Source of the DNA: Oscillatoria sp. | GTDB taxonomy: Bacteria > Cyanobacteriota > Cyanobacteriia > Cyanobacteriales > Laspinemataceae | Assembly (NCBI GenBank): GCA_011390515.1 | Contig: JAABSJ010000002.1 | Span: 1 to 64,000, forward strand | Direction of reading: 5' to 3' | DNA: 64,000 bases | Part shown: piece by piece, positions 27,267 to 36,500 of the stretch | Numbering within the stretch: the first letter of the stretch is position 1 | How the letters are laid out: the number at the start of each line of letters is the position of its first letter | Notes under the pieces: generated by a model | The model's database searches: none | Told to the model about the DNA's origin: nothing | The model's input: only the letters and a program-made list of their open reading frames with translations | Position numbers and translations under genes: made by a program

Positions 27267-28418
27267 GTGAATGAGACAAACGAGCATTCGAGGCAGCCTG
27301 TACAAGCCGGTGGCAAACTGAGTGTTTTTGAGCGATACCTGACCCTGTGGGTTTTTCTGTGCATCATCGCCGGGATTGTCCTGGGAAAACTGTTTCCCGG
27401 TGTCGCGGTTGCCCTAGATGCCATGAGCTTTTATCAGGTGTCCATTCCGATCGCCATCTGCCTGTTTTTCATGATGTATCCCATCATGGTGAAAATCGAT
27501 TTCACCCAGGCAGCCAATGCAGTTAGAGCACCTAAACCTGTGTTGCTAACCTTAATTGTGAACTGGTTAATTAAACCCTTCACAATGGTAGCTTTTTCTC
27601 AATTTTTCTTGGGTTGGTTATTTCGTCCCTTAATTGTGGGTACGGAAATTATTAACAACGAGACCATTGACATTGCCAACTCTTACATTGCTGGAACCAT
27701 CCTATTAGGAATTGCGCCTTGTACGGCGATGGTGCTGATGTGGGGATATCTCTCCTTTAGCAATCAGGGACATACTCTGGTGATGGTGGCGATTAACTCC
27801 CTAGCCATGCTATTTTTGTATGCGCCTCTGGGGAGATGGTTGTTGGCGGCCAATGATTTAACAGTTCCCTGGCAAACCATTGTGTTATCGGTGCTGATTT
27901 ATGTGGGATTGCCTTTAGCGGCTGGGATGTACAGCCGATATTGGATTTTCAAAAATAAAGGCCGTCAGTGGTTTGAACGGGAATTTTTGAAATATTTGAC
28001 GCCGATTTCGATTGCGGCATTGCTGATTACTTTGGTTTTGCTATTTTCGTTTAAGGGAGATTTGATTGTTAACAATCCCCTGCATATTCTGTTGATTGCA
28101 GTGCCGTTATTTATTCAGACGAATTTTATTTTTCTGATTACTTATGTGGCGGGTTTGAAACTGAATATTTCTTATGAAGATGCGGCCCCGGCTGCGTTAA
28201 TTGGGGCGAGTAATCATTTTGAAGTGGCGATCGCCACGGCGGTGATGCTGTTTGGCTTAAATTCCGGTGCAGCACTGGCTACCGTAGTCGGGGTGTTAAT
28301 CGAAGTGCCGGTGATGTTAATGCTGGTAGAGGTTTGTAAGAAAACGGCGAACTGGTTTCCCCGAGAACCGGAGAAGGCGACTTTACATGACCCCCGTTGT
28401 TTTCCCAGTTTAAAGTAA
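27267..28418 (+). CDS. arsB: ACR3 family arsenite efflux transporter
   Basis: This is a 383-residue inner-membrane protein with about ten transmembrane helices that extrudes As(III) using the proton-motive force. The functional Cys is in [12 protein letters not shown] and the conserved Glu in [15 protein letters not shown], both ACR3 hallmarks. The start is GTG 27267, preceded by GAGGG. It follows two ArsR boxes and is 68 bases before arsC, forming an arsB-arsC operon. It belongs to the ACR3 (BART) superfamily and not the E. coli ArsB family, although arsB is the usual cyanobacterial name. Confidence 0.95.
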   Translation: MNETNEHSRQPVQAGGKLSVFERYLTLWVFLCIIAGIVLGKLFPGVAVALDAMSFYQVSIPIAICLFFMMYPIMVKIDFTQAANAVRAPKPVLLTLIVNWLIKPFTMVAFSQFFLGWLFRPLIVGTEIINNETIDIANSYIAGTILLGIAPCTAMVLMWGYLSFSNQGHTLVMVAINSLAMLFLYAPLGRWLLAANDLTVPWQTIVLSVLIYVGLPLAAGMYSRYWIFKNKGRQWFEREFLKYLTPISIAALLITLVLLFSFKGDLIVNNPLHILLIAVPLFIQTNFIFLITYVAGLKLNISYEDAAPAALIGASNHFEVAIATAVMLFGLNSGAALATVVGVLIEVPVMLMLVEVCKKTANWFPREPEKATLHDPRCFPSLK

Positions 28419-28486
28419 ACCAGGCGGGGAAGAGTTTTCCACAAATTTTCCACAAATTGTCCACAATAATTTAGGATAGAAAAGTC

Positions 28487-28900
28487 ATGACTAAGAAAGT
28501 AATGTTTGTTTGTAAGCGCAATTCCTGCCGCTCGCAAATGGCGGAAGGATTTGCTAAAACCCTGGGTGAGGGAAAAATTGAAGTCACCAGTTCCGGTTTA
28601 GAATCTAGTCGAGTCCATCCCACGGCGGTTGAGGTGATGCAGGAGATTGGGGTGGATATTACCAATCAAACCTCGGATCCGTTGAGTGATTTTCAGGCAG
28701 AGGATTATGATGCAGTGATTTCCCTGTGTGGTTGTGGGGTGAATTTACCCGAAGCGTGGGTATTGCGCGAGGTGTTTGAGGATTGGGAATTGGAAGACCC
28801 TGATGGGAAACCGTTGGAGACATTTCGGACTGTGCGGGATGAGATTAAAGCGCGGGTGAGTAAACTGATAGAGGCGATCGCCACGGAAGTTCCGGCATAA
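28487..28900 (+). CDS. arsC: Arsenate reductase (LMW phosphatase fold, cyanobacterial type)
   Basis: This is a 137-residue cytoplasmic enzyme that reduces arsenate to arsenite for export by ACR3. The N-terminal phosphatase P-loop is CKRNSCRS (C-x5-R) and the further redox Cys are in LCGCGVNLPEAW. In Synechocystis a close relative uses glutathione/glutaredoxin, and the same is expected here. It is the last gene of the ars operon, followed by a terminator. Confidence 0.94.
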   Translation: MTKKVMFVCKRNSCRSQMAEGFAKTLGEGKIEVTSSGLESSRVHPTAVEVMQEIGVDITNQTSDPLSDFQAEDYDAVISLCGCGVNLPEAWVLREVFEDWELEDPDGKPLETFRTVRDEIKARVSKLIEAIATEVPA

Positions 28901-28936
28901 AGCGAGGATCCCGGGAGAGTTGAGAAACGAAATTAG

Positions 28937-28975
28937 GCGATCGCCCAGGTTGACAGCAACAGGGCGATCGCTTTT
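28937..28975 (+). terminator. HIP1-based terminator after arsC
   Basis: The arms GCGATCGCCC (28937-28946) and GGGCGATCGC (28962-28971) form a 10-bp stem with a 15-nt loop, followed by TTTT. It lies 36 bases after the arsC stop. Confidence 0.65.
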
Positions 28976-28988
28976 CCTTAGTCTGAAA

Positions 28989-29083
28989 ATGACCAATGAC
29001 CAAGGACCAATAACCAAGGACCAAGGACCAATAACCAATGACCAAGGACCAATAACCAATGACCAAGGACCAACAACCAATGA
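28989..29083. repeat. Heptanucleotide tract (ACCAATG/ACCAAGG)n
   Basis: About 13 tandem seven-base units (variants ACCAATG, ACCAAGG and ACCAATA) lie between the ars operon and pstS. The rest of the 398-base gap holds the arsC terminator and the PHO-box-like site. Confidence 0.9.
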
Positions 29084-29209
29084 CCTACTAAGTCATGGAT
29101 TGCCTAAATTTGTTGTCAAATTGGCTACTTTTTTTTAGAGCCAAACCCCTGTGAGCAGAGGAATGAGATAGAATTGCAAGGCACCGGGGAAAAATTTCAG
29201 GGGGGAGAC

Positions 29210-29238
29210 TTTAACGCCTATTAACCCAATCTTTACCC
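29210..29238. promoter_or_regulatory. PHO-box-like triple repeat upstream of pstS
   Basis: TTAACG, TTAACC and TTTACC elements start at 29211, 29221 and 29232. This 10-11 bp spacing is like the PhoB-type (SphR) PHO box of cyanobacteria. It lies about 60-90 bases before the pstS start. Confidence 0.5.
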
Positions 29239-29298
29239 TGAAGCGGTATTCTGCAATCGTGATCGTCACAAAAATAGCCAAACCTACTCATTCACATC

Positions 29299-30420
29299 AT
29301 GCATTTACCCAATCCCATTAAACCGGCTCGAATGGCTTTTTCCCTGTCTGTTATGGCACTGACCCTTGGGATCGGGGCTTGCCAGGAACCCAATGCAGAG
29401 AATACCGTTACCTCAGACGGAGGGACGGGCAAACTCGCCTTAACCGAACCCGTCAACTTAACAGGTGCGGGAGCGACTTTCCCCGCGCCGATTTACCAAC
29501 GGTGGTTTCAGGAATTTAATCAAGCCAATCCTCAAGTTCGCACCAATTATCAATCCGTTGGCAGCGGTGCTGGCGTCCAGCAGTTTTCCGCAGGCACCGT
29601 CGATTTTGGGGCCAGCGACGTAGCCATGAAGGATGAAGAGATCCAAGCCATGAACCGAGAGGTTCTGATGCTACCGATGACCGCAGGTGGCATCGTCTTG
29701 GCTTATAATTTGCCTGGAGTGGAAAGCGGGCTGAAGCTTACTCGGGAGGTCTATGTGGATATTTTGATGGGTGAGATTACCCAATGGAATGACCCGCGCA
29801 TTGCCGAAGCGAATCCCGGTGTGAACTTACCCGATCAACCGATCACCGTGGTTTATCGTTCCGATGGCAGTGGAACCACGGGAGTGTTTACCAAACATCT
29901 TGCTGCGATTAGTGAAAAATGGAAAGAGCGCATCGGTGAAGGGAAAACCGTAGAATGGCCGACGGGAATTGGCGGAAAAGGGAATGAAGGCGTTACCGCT
30001 TCGATTCAACAAACCAGTGGTTCGATCGGCTATGTTGAGTATGGCTATGCCAAAAACAACAATATCGCTATGGCGGCTTTAGAAAATAAATCCGGCAACT
30101 TTATTTCTCCGAGCGATGAAGCCGCGAGTAAAACCCTTGCAGCAGTAGAATTACCGGATAATCTCCGGGCATTTATTTCTGATCCCGAGGGTGCTGAATC
30201 TTATCCCATTGTTAGTTATACGTGGCTGCTGGCTTACCAAGACTATTCCGATCCCCAAAAAGCTCAAGCCCTTGAGGCAGTGATTGAGTACGGATTGAAT
30301 GAAGGACAACTGCTGGCCGCCGAGTTAGGTTACGTTCCGCTCCCCCTGAATGTCAGACAGAAAGTGGCCGCCCAAGCGAATGTGATTAGCCCTGACTATG
30401 ACATTGAAGTGACCGAATAG
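29299..30420 (+). CDS. pstS: Phosphate ABC transporter substrate-binding protein PstS
   Basis: This is a 373-residue exported phosphate-binding lipoprotein. The signal segment ends LGIGACQ (lipobox Cys). Binding-site motifs are LTGAGATFPAPIYQRW, YQSVGSGAGVQQF, DFGASDVAM, YRSDGSGTTGVFT and the QQTSGSIGYVEYGYA loop, all typical of PstS. It heads pstS-pstC-pstA-pstB and delivers phosphate to the PstCA channel. It has a PHO-box-like upstream site. It is only a distant paralogue of the two SphX-like proteins in this window. Confidence 0.96.
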   Translation: MHLPNPIKPARMAFSLSVMALTLGIGACQEPNAENTVTSDGGTGKLALTEPVNLTGAGATFPAPIYQRWFQEFNQANPQVRTNYQSVGSGAGVQQFSAGTVDFGASDVAMKDEEIQAMNREVLMLPMTAGGIVLAYNLPGVESGLKLTREVYVDILMGEITQWNDPRIAEANPGVNLPDQPITVVYRSDGSGTTGVFTKHLAAISEKWKERIGEGKTVEWPTGIGGKGNEGVTASIQQTSGSIGYVEYGYAKNNNIAMAALENKSGNFISPSDEAASKTLAAVELPDNLRAFISDPEGAESYPIVSYTWLLAYQDYSDPQKAQALEAVIEYGLNEGQLLAAELGYVPLPLNVRQKVAAQANVISPDYDIEVTE

Positions 30421-30446
30421 CTGTCCGGTTTTGGTATTCGAGGAGA

Positions 30447-30569
30447 TATAGCAATCCTAAATGATTTATAACATCTGTCTTCTCCCCTCTCCCCCTGAGC
30501 TAAGTCGAAGGGCTGGGAGAGGGGTTGGGGGCCGCCATCGTCTTCCACAACTGATTTAGGATTGCTATA
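30447..30569. mobile_element. MITE family A, copy 2
   Basis: This 119-bp element (30449-30567) with TIRs TAGCAATCCTAAAT / ATTTAGGATTGCTA and a TA duplication (30447-30448, 30568-30569) is placed between pstS and pstC. The inside is a CCCCTCTCCC/GGGAGAGGGG palindrome ending in a GGCCGCCATCG variant. Confidence 0.88.
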
Positions 30570-30661
30570 GCAAGCGGATTGGACTGCTTGCTATCGTACC
30601 AGACTTCTATTTTTCTATGATTGAAGCCGATAGAGTAATGCGCTTAATTTATATTTAAGTA

Positions 30662-31624
30662 ATGAGTAACCGAGCTGAAACTATGGATATGGACGAGGAA
30701 AGAGCGATTCAACCTCGCCAACAACAAGAGCGCGTGATGGATACCGGGTTTTTCTGGATCACGCGGATTTTTGCATTTGCGATCGCCGGGATTTTGGTTT
30801 GGATAGCGATCGAGGTGGCGATCAGGGCGATGCCTGCAATTCAAGCCTTTGGCTTCAATTTTTTTACCTCCAGCTCATGGAATCCGGTTGAGGATCAATA
30901 TGGGGTCTGGCCGATGATTTATGGGACCGTGGTTTCGTCAGCCCTCGGTTTACTGTTTGCAGTTCCCCTGGGAGTGGGGACCGCCATTTTTTTGAGTGAA
31001 AATTTTCTGCCCCCATCAGTCCAGACGGTTCTAGTGTTTATGGTGGAATTGTTAGCCGCGATTCCGAGTGTGGTTTATGGATTATGGGGAATTTTTGTAC
31101 TCATTCCCTTCCTGCAACCGATGGGGCTTTTTTTGCATAATAACTTGGGCTTTTTGCCGATTTTTTCCACAAGTCCCGTGGGACCGGGGATGTTGCCCGC
31201 CGGGATCATTTTAACGATTATGATTTTGCCGATTATTACGGCAATCTCTCGGGACTCCTTGGCGTCCCTGCCACCGGAGTTGCGGCAGGCATCCCTAGGG
31301 TTAGGGGCGACACGCTGGGAAACGATTATTCGAGTTTTAATTCCAGCGGCATTTTCTGGAATTGTGGGCGCGATTATGTTGGGATTGGGCCGTGCGATGG
31401 GAGAAACGATGGCCGTTACCATGATTATTGGGAATTCTTACAACATGAGCTTCTCTCTGCTGGCCCCAGCAAATACGATCGCCTCCCTGTTGGCTAATCA
31501 GTTTGCAGAAGCCTCGGGCTTGCAAATTTCTGCTTTGATGTATGCAGGTTTGGTTTTATTCCTACTGACCTTAGTGGTGAATATTTGTGCCGAGTTAATT
31601 GTTCGGCAAGTCAAGAAGTTTTAG
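30662..31624 (+). CDS. pstC: Phosphate ABC transporter permease PstC
   Basis: This is a 320-residue inner-membrane subunit with six transmembrane helices. The permease EAA loop lies in LPPELRQASLGLGATRWETI and the typical RAMGETMAVTMIIGN stretch follows. It starts at ATG 30662. An extended N-terminal cytoplasmic segment (about 30 residues) precedes the first helix. It pairs with PstA (31782) to form the phosphate channel. A family A MITE lies between pstS and pstC, and a heptamer tract follows pstC. Confidence 0.95.
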   Translation: MSNRAETMDMDEERAIQPRQQQERVMDTGFFWITRIFAFAIAGILVWIAIEVAIRAMPAIQAFGFNFFTSSSWNPVEDQYGVWPMIYGTVVSSALGLLFAVPLGVGTAIFLSENFLPPSVQTVLVFMVELLAAIPSVVYGLWGIFVLIPFLQPMGLFLHNNLGFLPIFSTSPVGPGMLPAGIILTIMILPIITAISRDSLASLPPELRQASLGLGATRWETIIRVLIPAAFSGIVGAIMLGLGRAMGETMAVTMIIGNSYNMSFSLLAPANTIASLLANQFAEASGLQISALMYAGLVLFLLTLVVNICAELIVRQVKKF

Positions 31625-31746
31625 TCATTGGTCATTTGTCATTTGTCCTTTGTCCTTTGGAAAAGACCAAAGACCAATGACCAAAGACCAATGACCAAAG
31701 ACCAATGACCAAAGACCAATGACCAATGACCAATGACCAATGACCA
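31624..31746. repeat. Heptanucleotide tract between pstC and pstA
   Basis: Inverted heptamer runs (TCATTGG, TCATTTG and TCCTTTG, then ACCAAAG and ACCAATG) meet near 31661-31671. Together they form a large imperfect hairpin that fills almost the whole pstC-pstA gap. Confidence 0.85.
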
Positions 31747-31781
31747 TCGCAGTTGTTTAGGGGTGCAATACCCAGTCTGAT

Positions 31782-32687
31782 ATGTCACAGCCTTTTTTAA
31801 GTCACACCGACGATTTGTACAACGCTACTCCACAAGGGGAGCAGCTGATGCGGAACTATAAAAGTCCGCGATCGCTGTTTGTCTGGGTGATGACCTTTTT
31901 ATCCGGTACCGCTTTAGCTATCACCCTCGTGCCGTTATTTGCGGTGATGATTTATGTGATCATTAAAGGGTTTAACCGGCTGAGTTTGGACTTGTTTACA
32001 GAACTGCCGCCTTCTGCTGGGATGCAAGGAGGTGGGATTGCCAATGCGATCGCCGGAACCCTGATTATGGTCGGGATCGCTGCTGCCATTAGCGTTCCGA
32101 TTGGAGTGTTTGGGGCGGTTTACTTGTCCGAGTCTAGTTCGATTCAGGTCGCCCGGTGGATCCGCTTTGCGACGAATGTCCTGAGTGGGGTTCCCTCGAT
32201 TATTGTCGGAATTTTTGCCTACGGTATCATTGTATTAGCAACGAAACAGTTCTCCGCTTTTGCCGGTGGGGTGGCACTCTCGGTCCTGATGTTACCGATT
32301 GTCGTCAGAACCGCCGATGAAGCCCTGCAAATCGTTCCTCCCGATGTGCGATGGGCCTCGGTGGGGGTGGGAGCCTCAAACCATCAAACCGTCTTGCGGG
32401 TAGTCCTCCCTGCGGCGTTACCGGCGATTATCACAGGAGTAACCCTGGCGATCGCTCGGGCTGCTGGAGAAACGGCTCCTTTAATTTTCACTGCCCTATT
32501 TACCTTTTTCTGGCCCCAAGGTTTGTTTGAACCAGCCCCCTCTCTAGCGGTGTTGGTATATAACTTTGCCTCAGTTCCCTACGCCAGTCAAAAAGAACTG
32601 GCATGGGCTGCCTCATTGATTTTAGTGTTGTTGGTTCTAATCACAAGCATTTTGGCTCGCTGGGCCACGCGGAAAAGCATTTATTAA
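31782..32687 (+). CDS. pstA: Phosphate ABC transporter permease PstA
   Basis: This is a 301-residue membrane subunit with six helices. The coupling loop is VPPDVRWASVGVGASNHQTV and the ARAAGETAPLIFTALF motif is standard for PstA. Start ATG 31782; the first 30 residues are cytoplasmic and less conserved. It partners PstC in the same operon. Confidence 0.95.
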   Translation: MSQPFLSHTDDLYNATPQGEQLMRNYKSPRSLFVWVMTFLSGTALAITLVPLFAVMIYVIIKGFNRLSLDLFTELPPSAGMQGGGIANAIAGTLIMVGIAAAISVPIGVFGAVYLSESSSIQVARWIRFATNVLSGVPSIIVGIFAYGIIVLATKQFSAFAGGVALSVLMLPIVVRTADEALQIVPPDVRWASVGVGASNHQTVLRVVLPAALPAIITGVTLAIARAAGETAPLIFTALFTFFWPQGLFEPAPSLAVLVYNFASVPYASQKELAWAASLILVLLVLITSILARWATRKSIY

Positions 32688-33032
32688 GGGCCATGCTTTC
32701 TGTTTAAAATGCCACGGACGAAATTTAAACTTCTTAACGATCTAAAACCTCAGAAAACTGTATGATAAGATACAGCGCTCTGCTTGAAAGTAGGATTGTC
32801 AAAGTTTAATTTTTTTCCAGTGTAGAACAATCAACCAAGCAGTTGTGACCGTTGCGATCGCACGGACTTCTTGAAATTTCACTTCCGATCCGCTGCAACT
32901 CTGATCAGAGGATGTGAGCGGTTGGGGTTCGGTAGTTTGTCAACCCTAGGCTGTTGGCGCTCGATCGCATAAAAGTGGGAAACACAACTGTAGTTAAGTG
33001 GAAATATCTAGTAAAAGTCAAGGTGGATTTTT
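32688..33032. other. pstA-pstB intergenic region
   Basis: This stretch of 345 bases has no gene that I can support. It contains one HIP1-like site and AT-rich sequence. Such a long gap inside a pst operon suggests a separate promoter for pstB, but no clear element is visible. Confidence 0.4.
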
Positions 33033-33860
33033 ATGCCTTCCGATCAGCAAACAGCCAATCATCATTACCAAACTGAACTTCAAACAGAAGCAATTCTGCG
33101 AACCGAAAATCTCAACGTTTATTACGGAGATACCTTGGCCCTCAAAGGGGTGAATCTGAATATCCCGAAAAACCAAATTACCGGATTTATTGGACCCTCG
33201 GGATGTGGGAAAAGTACCTTAATCCGCTGCTTCAACCGTCTCAATGATTTGATTAGTGCATTCCGAATTAAAGGAAAATGTTCCTACTACAACCAAGATC
33301 TCTACGATAAAAAAATTGATCCGGTAGAGGTCCGTCGGCGGATTGGGATGGTGTTCCAGAAACCGAATCCGTTCCCCAAATCTATCTATGACAATATCGC
33401 TTATGGAGCGCGAGTCAATCGGTATAAAGGTAATCTGGATGAATTGGTCGAAACTTCATTGCGTCGTGCCGCTTTATGGGATGAAGTGAAAGATAAATTA
33501 AAGTCCAATGGTTTATCTTTATCCGGAGGTCAACAGCAACGGTTATGTATCGCCCGGGCGATCTCCATTAATCCAGAAATCGTCCTCATGGACGAACCCT
33601 GCGCCTCCCTCGACCCCATCTCAACGATGAAAGTCGAAGAGTTAATGCAGGAACTCAAAGAAAACTACACCATTGTGATTGTGACCCACAATATGCAGCA
33701 AGCCTCTCGGGCTTGCGATTATACCGCCTTTTTCAATGCCGAAGCCACGGAAGATGGTAAGCGCTTTGGCTATCTCGTTGAGTATGATAAAACGGAAAAT
33801 ATTTTCCAAAATCCCCAGCAAGAAGCGACCCTAGAATATGTCAGCGGACGCTTCGGTTAA
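33033..33860 (+). CDS. pstB: Phosphate ABC transporter ATP-binding protein PstB
   Basis: This is a 275-residue ATPase that energises phosphate import through PstCA. Walker A is GPSGCGKST, the signature is LSGGQQQR and Walker B is [13 protein letters not shown]. The H-loop is [22 protein letters not shown] 33033 follows AAGGTGGA, a good ribosome-binding site. The N-terminus carries about 25 extra residues before the ABC core. A second, divergent pstB is at 42757-43557. Confidence 0.96.
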   Translation: MPSDQQTANHHYQTELQTEAILRTENLNVYYGDTLALKGVNLNIPKNQITGFIGPSGCGKSTLIRCFNRLNDLISAFRIKGKCSYYNQDLYDKKIDPVEVRRRIGMVFQKPNPFPKSIYDNIAYGARVNRYKGNLDELVETSLRRAALWDEVKDKLKSNGLSLSGGQQQRLCIARAISINPEIVLMDEPCASLDPISTMKVEELMQELKENYTIVIVTHNMQQASRACDYTAFFNAEATEDGKRFGYLVEYDKTENIFQNPQQEATLEYVSGRFG

Positions 33861-33987
33861 AGTTTGAACTTCTGAAGGATTCAATGGGGGATTTGGACTG
33901 AATCAGGCAAGGTTCCCCCAACAAGGCGATCGCTCCGTTAAACCTCCTGTACAGGTCCGAGTATCGAGACTCGTAACCCATCCCTCT

Positions 33988-34024
33988 CTCCTTGACTAAT
34001 GTTTAAAGGGTCAGGAGTTTTTTT
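33988..34024 (+). terminator. Terminator of the pst operon
   Basis: CTCCTTGAC (33988-33996) pairs with GTCAGGAG (34010-34017) with one bulge and is followed by a run of eight T. It lies about 130 bases after the pstB stop. Confidence 0.75.
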
Positions 34025-34144
34025 TATCCCTATTTTTCCCTGGAAAGGGAGGGGCGATCGCAGCGGGTTTGATGTCTAATCCTGCATTCTGAATCAGGAC
34101 CGATGTTCATTGAGAAATGTCATCAAATAGGGGCAGTTGATCTA

Positions 34145-34360
34145 TATAGCATTCCTTGCAGGATTTGTAACATTTTCATGGACCCTCGGATGTTCTGGGC
34201 CGCCGACGGTTGGGGGCCGCCATCGTCTTCCACAACTGATTTAGGATTGCTATAGCAGTCCTAAATGATTTATAACATCTTCTTCTCCTGCAGGATGTTC
34301 TGGGCCGCCGACGAGAAAGGGGCCGCCGACGTCTTCCACAACTGATTTAGGATTGCTATA
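34145..34360. mobile_element. MITE family A, copies 3 and 4 in tandem
   Basis: Two elements (34147-34252 and 34253-34358) abut, sharing a TATA junction: the right TIR of the first (ATTTAGGATTGCTA) meets the left TIR of the second (TAGCAGTCCTAAAT). Both carry an unusual internal GGATGTTCTGGGCCGCCGAC segment in place of the C-rich arm. This suggests that one derives from the other or that one inserted at the TA end of the first. Confidence 0.85.
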
Positions 34361-34374
34361 CTGCCCCTACAAAA

Positions 34375-35379
34375 TTAGCGTTGATAACGTTCCTGAACAT
34401 GAATTTGAGGGGGTTCAGCTTTCCTTAAACACATATCCAAGCATTCCACCACTTCCACTAAATTCATGTAGGCATCAGCCGCTTCAACTAAATTGTTGAT
34501 ATTCTCCTTGCTGGCATCGTCCATATCATCGCTCAAGGGTTTATGAATTAATTGGCGATCAAGGGGAAATTGTAAACGAGCATAGCGAGATTTATCTCCA
34601 ATCACATAATCCGTGATATAATGATAAACTTCACAAGGTGCATCGGTCATCACTTTAACCACGCGCCCACCCCAAATCCATTGCAGAGTTCCCCAAGAGC
34701 GAGCTTGTTCCCAGGGAATTACCCGAGTTGCCGCCCCCGTCCCAATGGAAATGACTTCCAAATCTTCGAGACGATGACCCAGGCGGATGGCTTCAGCGAC
34801 AGCGCAAGCGGTGGGATTATTCGCCGCTAAACCGCCATCAATGGCGGACATCACCTCACCATCAATGACTAATCGGTGTGCCGGAAAGAAGGTGGGAGCA
34901 GAAGCGGAACAGAGGCAAGCTTCCCAGACTGGAACGTTGGCAAATTTCTCTTTCCAGCTTTTAAAAATGATGGGCGATCGGCCAATGGTATCATAGCTGG
35001 TAATTAACAGCTTGGCTGGATTAATCTCGGACAAGCGCTGCTCACCCAATAAATCTTTGAGCATTCGGATCAGTCCGGCTTCAGAGAACTTAGGCGCTGA
35101 AGGGCCATGCTGTAAGAGTAAGGGCAGTCGCTTGAGGGTCCACCGGCTTCTGTAGGGAAAGACTTTTTTAGACTTTTTCCGGTAAAGTTGGACAATTTTC
35201 TCGCAGGGAATTCCCATCGCGATCGCAGCACCCACCATTGATCCCGTAGAAGTTCCCGCAATTAAATCAAAATGATCTCTTAACGGCAACTCTAGTCGTT
35301 CTTCGATTCGTTGCAACATTCGCGCCGCTAATACACCACGAATTCCGCCACCATCGATGCTCAGTATCCGATAAGTCAT
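34375..35379 (-). CDS. Patatin-like phospholipase
   Basis: This is a 334-residue cytoplasmic or membrane-associated lipid acyl hydrolase. The oxyanion hole is DGGGIRGV near the N-terminus, the nucleophile Ser is in GTSTG (about residue 44) and the catalytic Asp is in IDGGLAANNP (about residue 183). This is a complete Ser-Asp dyad. The fold is patatin-only; there is no signal peptide or extra domain. Bacterial patatins serve in lipid turnover and, in some cases, as effectors of defence systems. No cyclic-nucleotide synthase lies next to it, so a housekeeping role is assumed. ATG 35379 gives the standard MTYRILSIDGGG start. Confidence 0.93.
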   Translation of the reverse strand: MTYRILSIDGGGIRGVLAARMLQRIEERLELPLRDHFDLIAGTSTGSMVGAAIAMGIPCEKIVQLYRKKSKKVFPYRSRWTLKRLPLLLQHGPSAPKFSEAGLIRMLKDLLGEQRLSEINPAKLLITSYDTIGRSPIIFKSWKEKFANVPVWEACLCSASAPTFFPAHRLVIDGEVMSAIDGGLAANNPTACAVAEAIRLGHRLEDLEVISIGTGAATRVIPWEQARSWGTLQWIWGGRVVKVMTDAPCEVYHYITDYVIGDKSRYARLQFPLDRQLIHKPLSDDMDDASKENINNLVEAADAYMNLVEVVECLDMCLRKAEPPQIHVQERYQR

Positions 35380-35760
35380 CGTAACTACTCCTGATATTTG
35401 AATTGGGGATAAGGGGTAAAAGGGTTAAGAGATTTTACCCCGTCTCGGTGGGGTTGCCTCGTCTTATGTTCCTTTGTTTATAATTCTGTTCCTTCGCCCT
35501 AATAGCCAATGTACTCACTCTGTCGCTGAAATCCGGAAGATTTCCAGATTCGGTCCCCTGAATTTGGGGGGAATGTTTGCAGTCACAGACAGTCCCCCGA
35601 TCGCCTCCGACCCCCCACCCCTAAGCTGGAACCCTTGCTCTAGGGGCTTTTTTATGGTAAGACCAGAAAGAGGTTATCCCCTTTGGGGGTCTATTTTTGG
35701 GGATAACCCTTCCCAACATGATTGGTTTTGTCATTTCATTGGTCATTTTAGGAGTTTGCT
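35380..35760. other. Intergenic region with a 10-bp inverted repeat
   Basis: This region between divergent genes has no supported coding sequence. GGTTATCCCC (35672-35681) and GGGGATAACC (35699-35708) form a perfect 10-bp stem 52 bases before the next start. They could be a leader hairpin or operator (inference). Confidence 0.45.
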
Positions 35761-36204
35761 GTGGAATCCTTTCAACCTTGGTTATCGTATGTGGGAATTG
35801 GCGTCGGTGTAATCCTGGGAGGAATCGTCTTAATTTGGATTAGCGTTTCCCTGATTATTTTTTCCAAAACCAAAGGGTTACCCCAGGCGATCGGGGCCTT
35901 TTTTGCTCAAATTGGCGCTGGCGATATCAATGGGGCCTATCAGTTGACCAGCGATCGCTTTAAAAGCAAAACCTCTAAACAACAATTTGCTAAATTCATC
36001 AAAACCCACAAACTGAATCAATATCAGCGCACTACCATGTCAATTCCCACCACTGAGGATGAAGTTCACTGTCTGGATGTCACCGTGATTTCTAAAACAG
36101 GTCGGGAAGTTCCGGTGCAAATGAAACTGGTTAAACAAGATAAAGTCTGGACCGTTGATGATTTAACCTATCAATATAATAGCCCCAAAAAAGGCGGGGG
36201 TTAA
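35761..36204 (+). CDS. Single-pass membrane protein with NTF2-like (DUF4878-like) domain
   Basis: This is a 147-residue protein of unknown function. One transmembrane helix (about residues 10-34, YVGIGVGVILGGIVLIWISV) is followed by a small alpha+beta domain. Its pattern (F-F-A-Q-I-G-A-G-D-I-N-G-A-Y-Q-L-T-S, then W-T-V-D-D-L-x-Y) resembles NTF2-like lumazine-binding domains of the DUF4864/4878 kind. The start is GTG 35761 with a strong TAGGAG site. The last codons lie at the border of a repeat block. Confidence 0.75.
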   Translation: MESFQPWLSYVGIGVGVILGGIVLIWISVSLIIFSKTKGLPQAIGAFFAQIGAGDINGAYQLTSDRFKSKTSKQQFAKFIKTHKLNQYQRTTMSIPTTEDEVHCLDVTVISKTGREVPVQMKLVKQDKVWTVDDLTYQYNSPKKGGG

Positions 36205-36500
36205 AACCTCCGCCTCATAGCTAAAGTCGGTTAAAACTGAGATCTTGCACCATTCTCAACACCCGGCTAGGGTTAAAACCCCCGCCTAATAGCTAAAGTC
36301 GTCTAAAGACGACTGCAAGTCTTATGCTGTGGTGTTTTTAGTCGGTTTTAACCGACTTGAGCTGTTAGGCGGGGGTTTTAACCCCCGCCGGGTGTTGCAA
36401 CAGGTGCAAGATCTCAGTTAAAACCGACTAAAAATACGATTCCATAAGACTTTCAGTCGGTTTCAACCGACTTTAGCTGTTAGTTTTAACCCCCGCAGGT
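36188..36500. repeat. Hairpin cluster, second copy of the GGCGGGGGTT/AGTCGGTT composite
   Basis: Units such as GCGGGGGTTTTAACCCCCGC (near 36370) and AGTCGGTTTTAACCGACT (near 36340), and the GAGATCTTGCACCATTCTCA stretch, are shared with 18308-18595. The right end overlaps the 3' end of the M28 peptidase gene. Confidence 0.75.

Noticed and set aside
34375-35379. CBASS-type defence operon around the patatin
   Set aside because: There is no nucleotidyltransferase, ubiquitin-like or HORMA gene next to it.
35474-35812. 112-codon frame before the 147-residue membrane protein
   Set aside because: It overlaps the better supported gene at 35761 that has a strong ribosome-binding site, and its own sequence looks like translated non-coding DNA.
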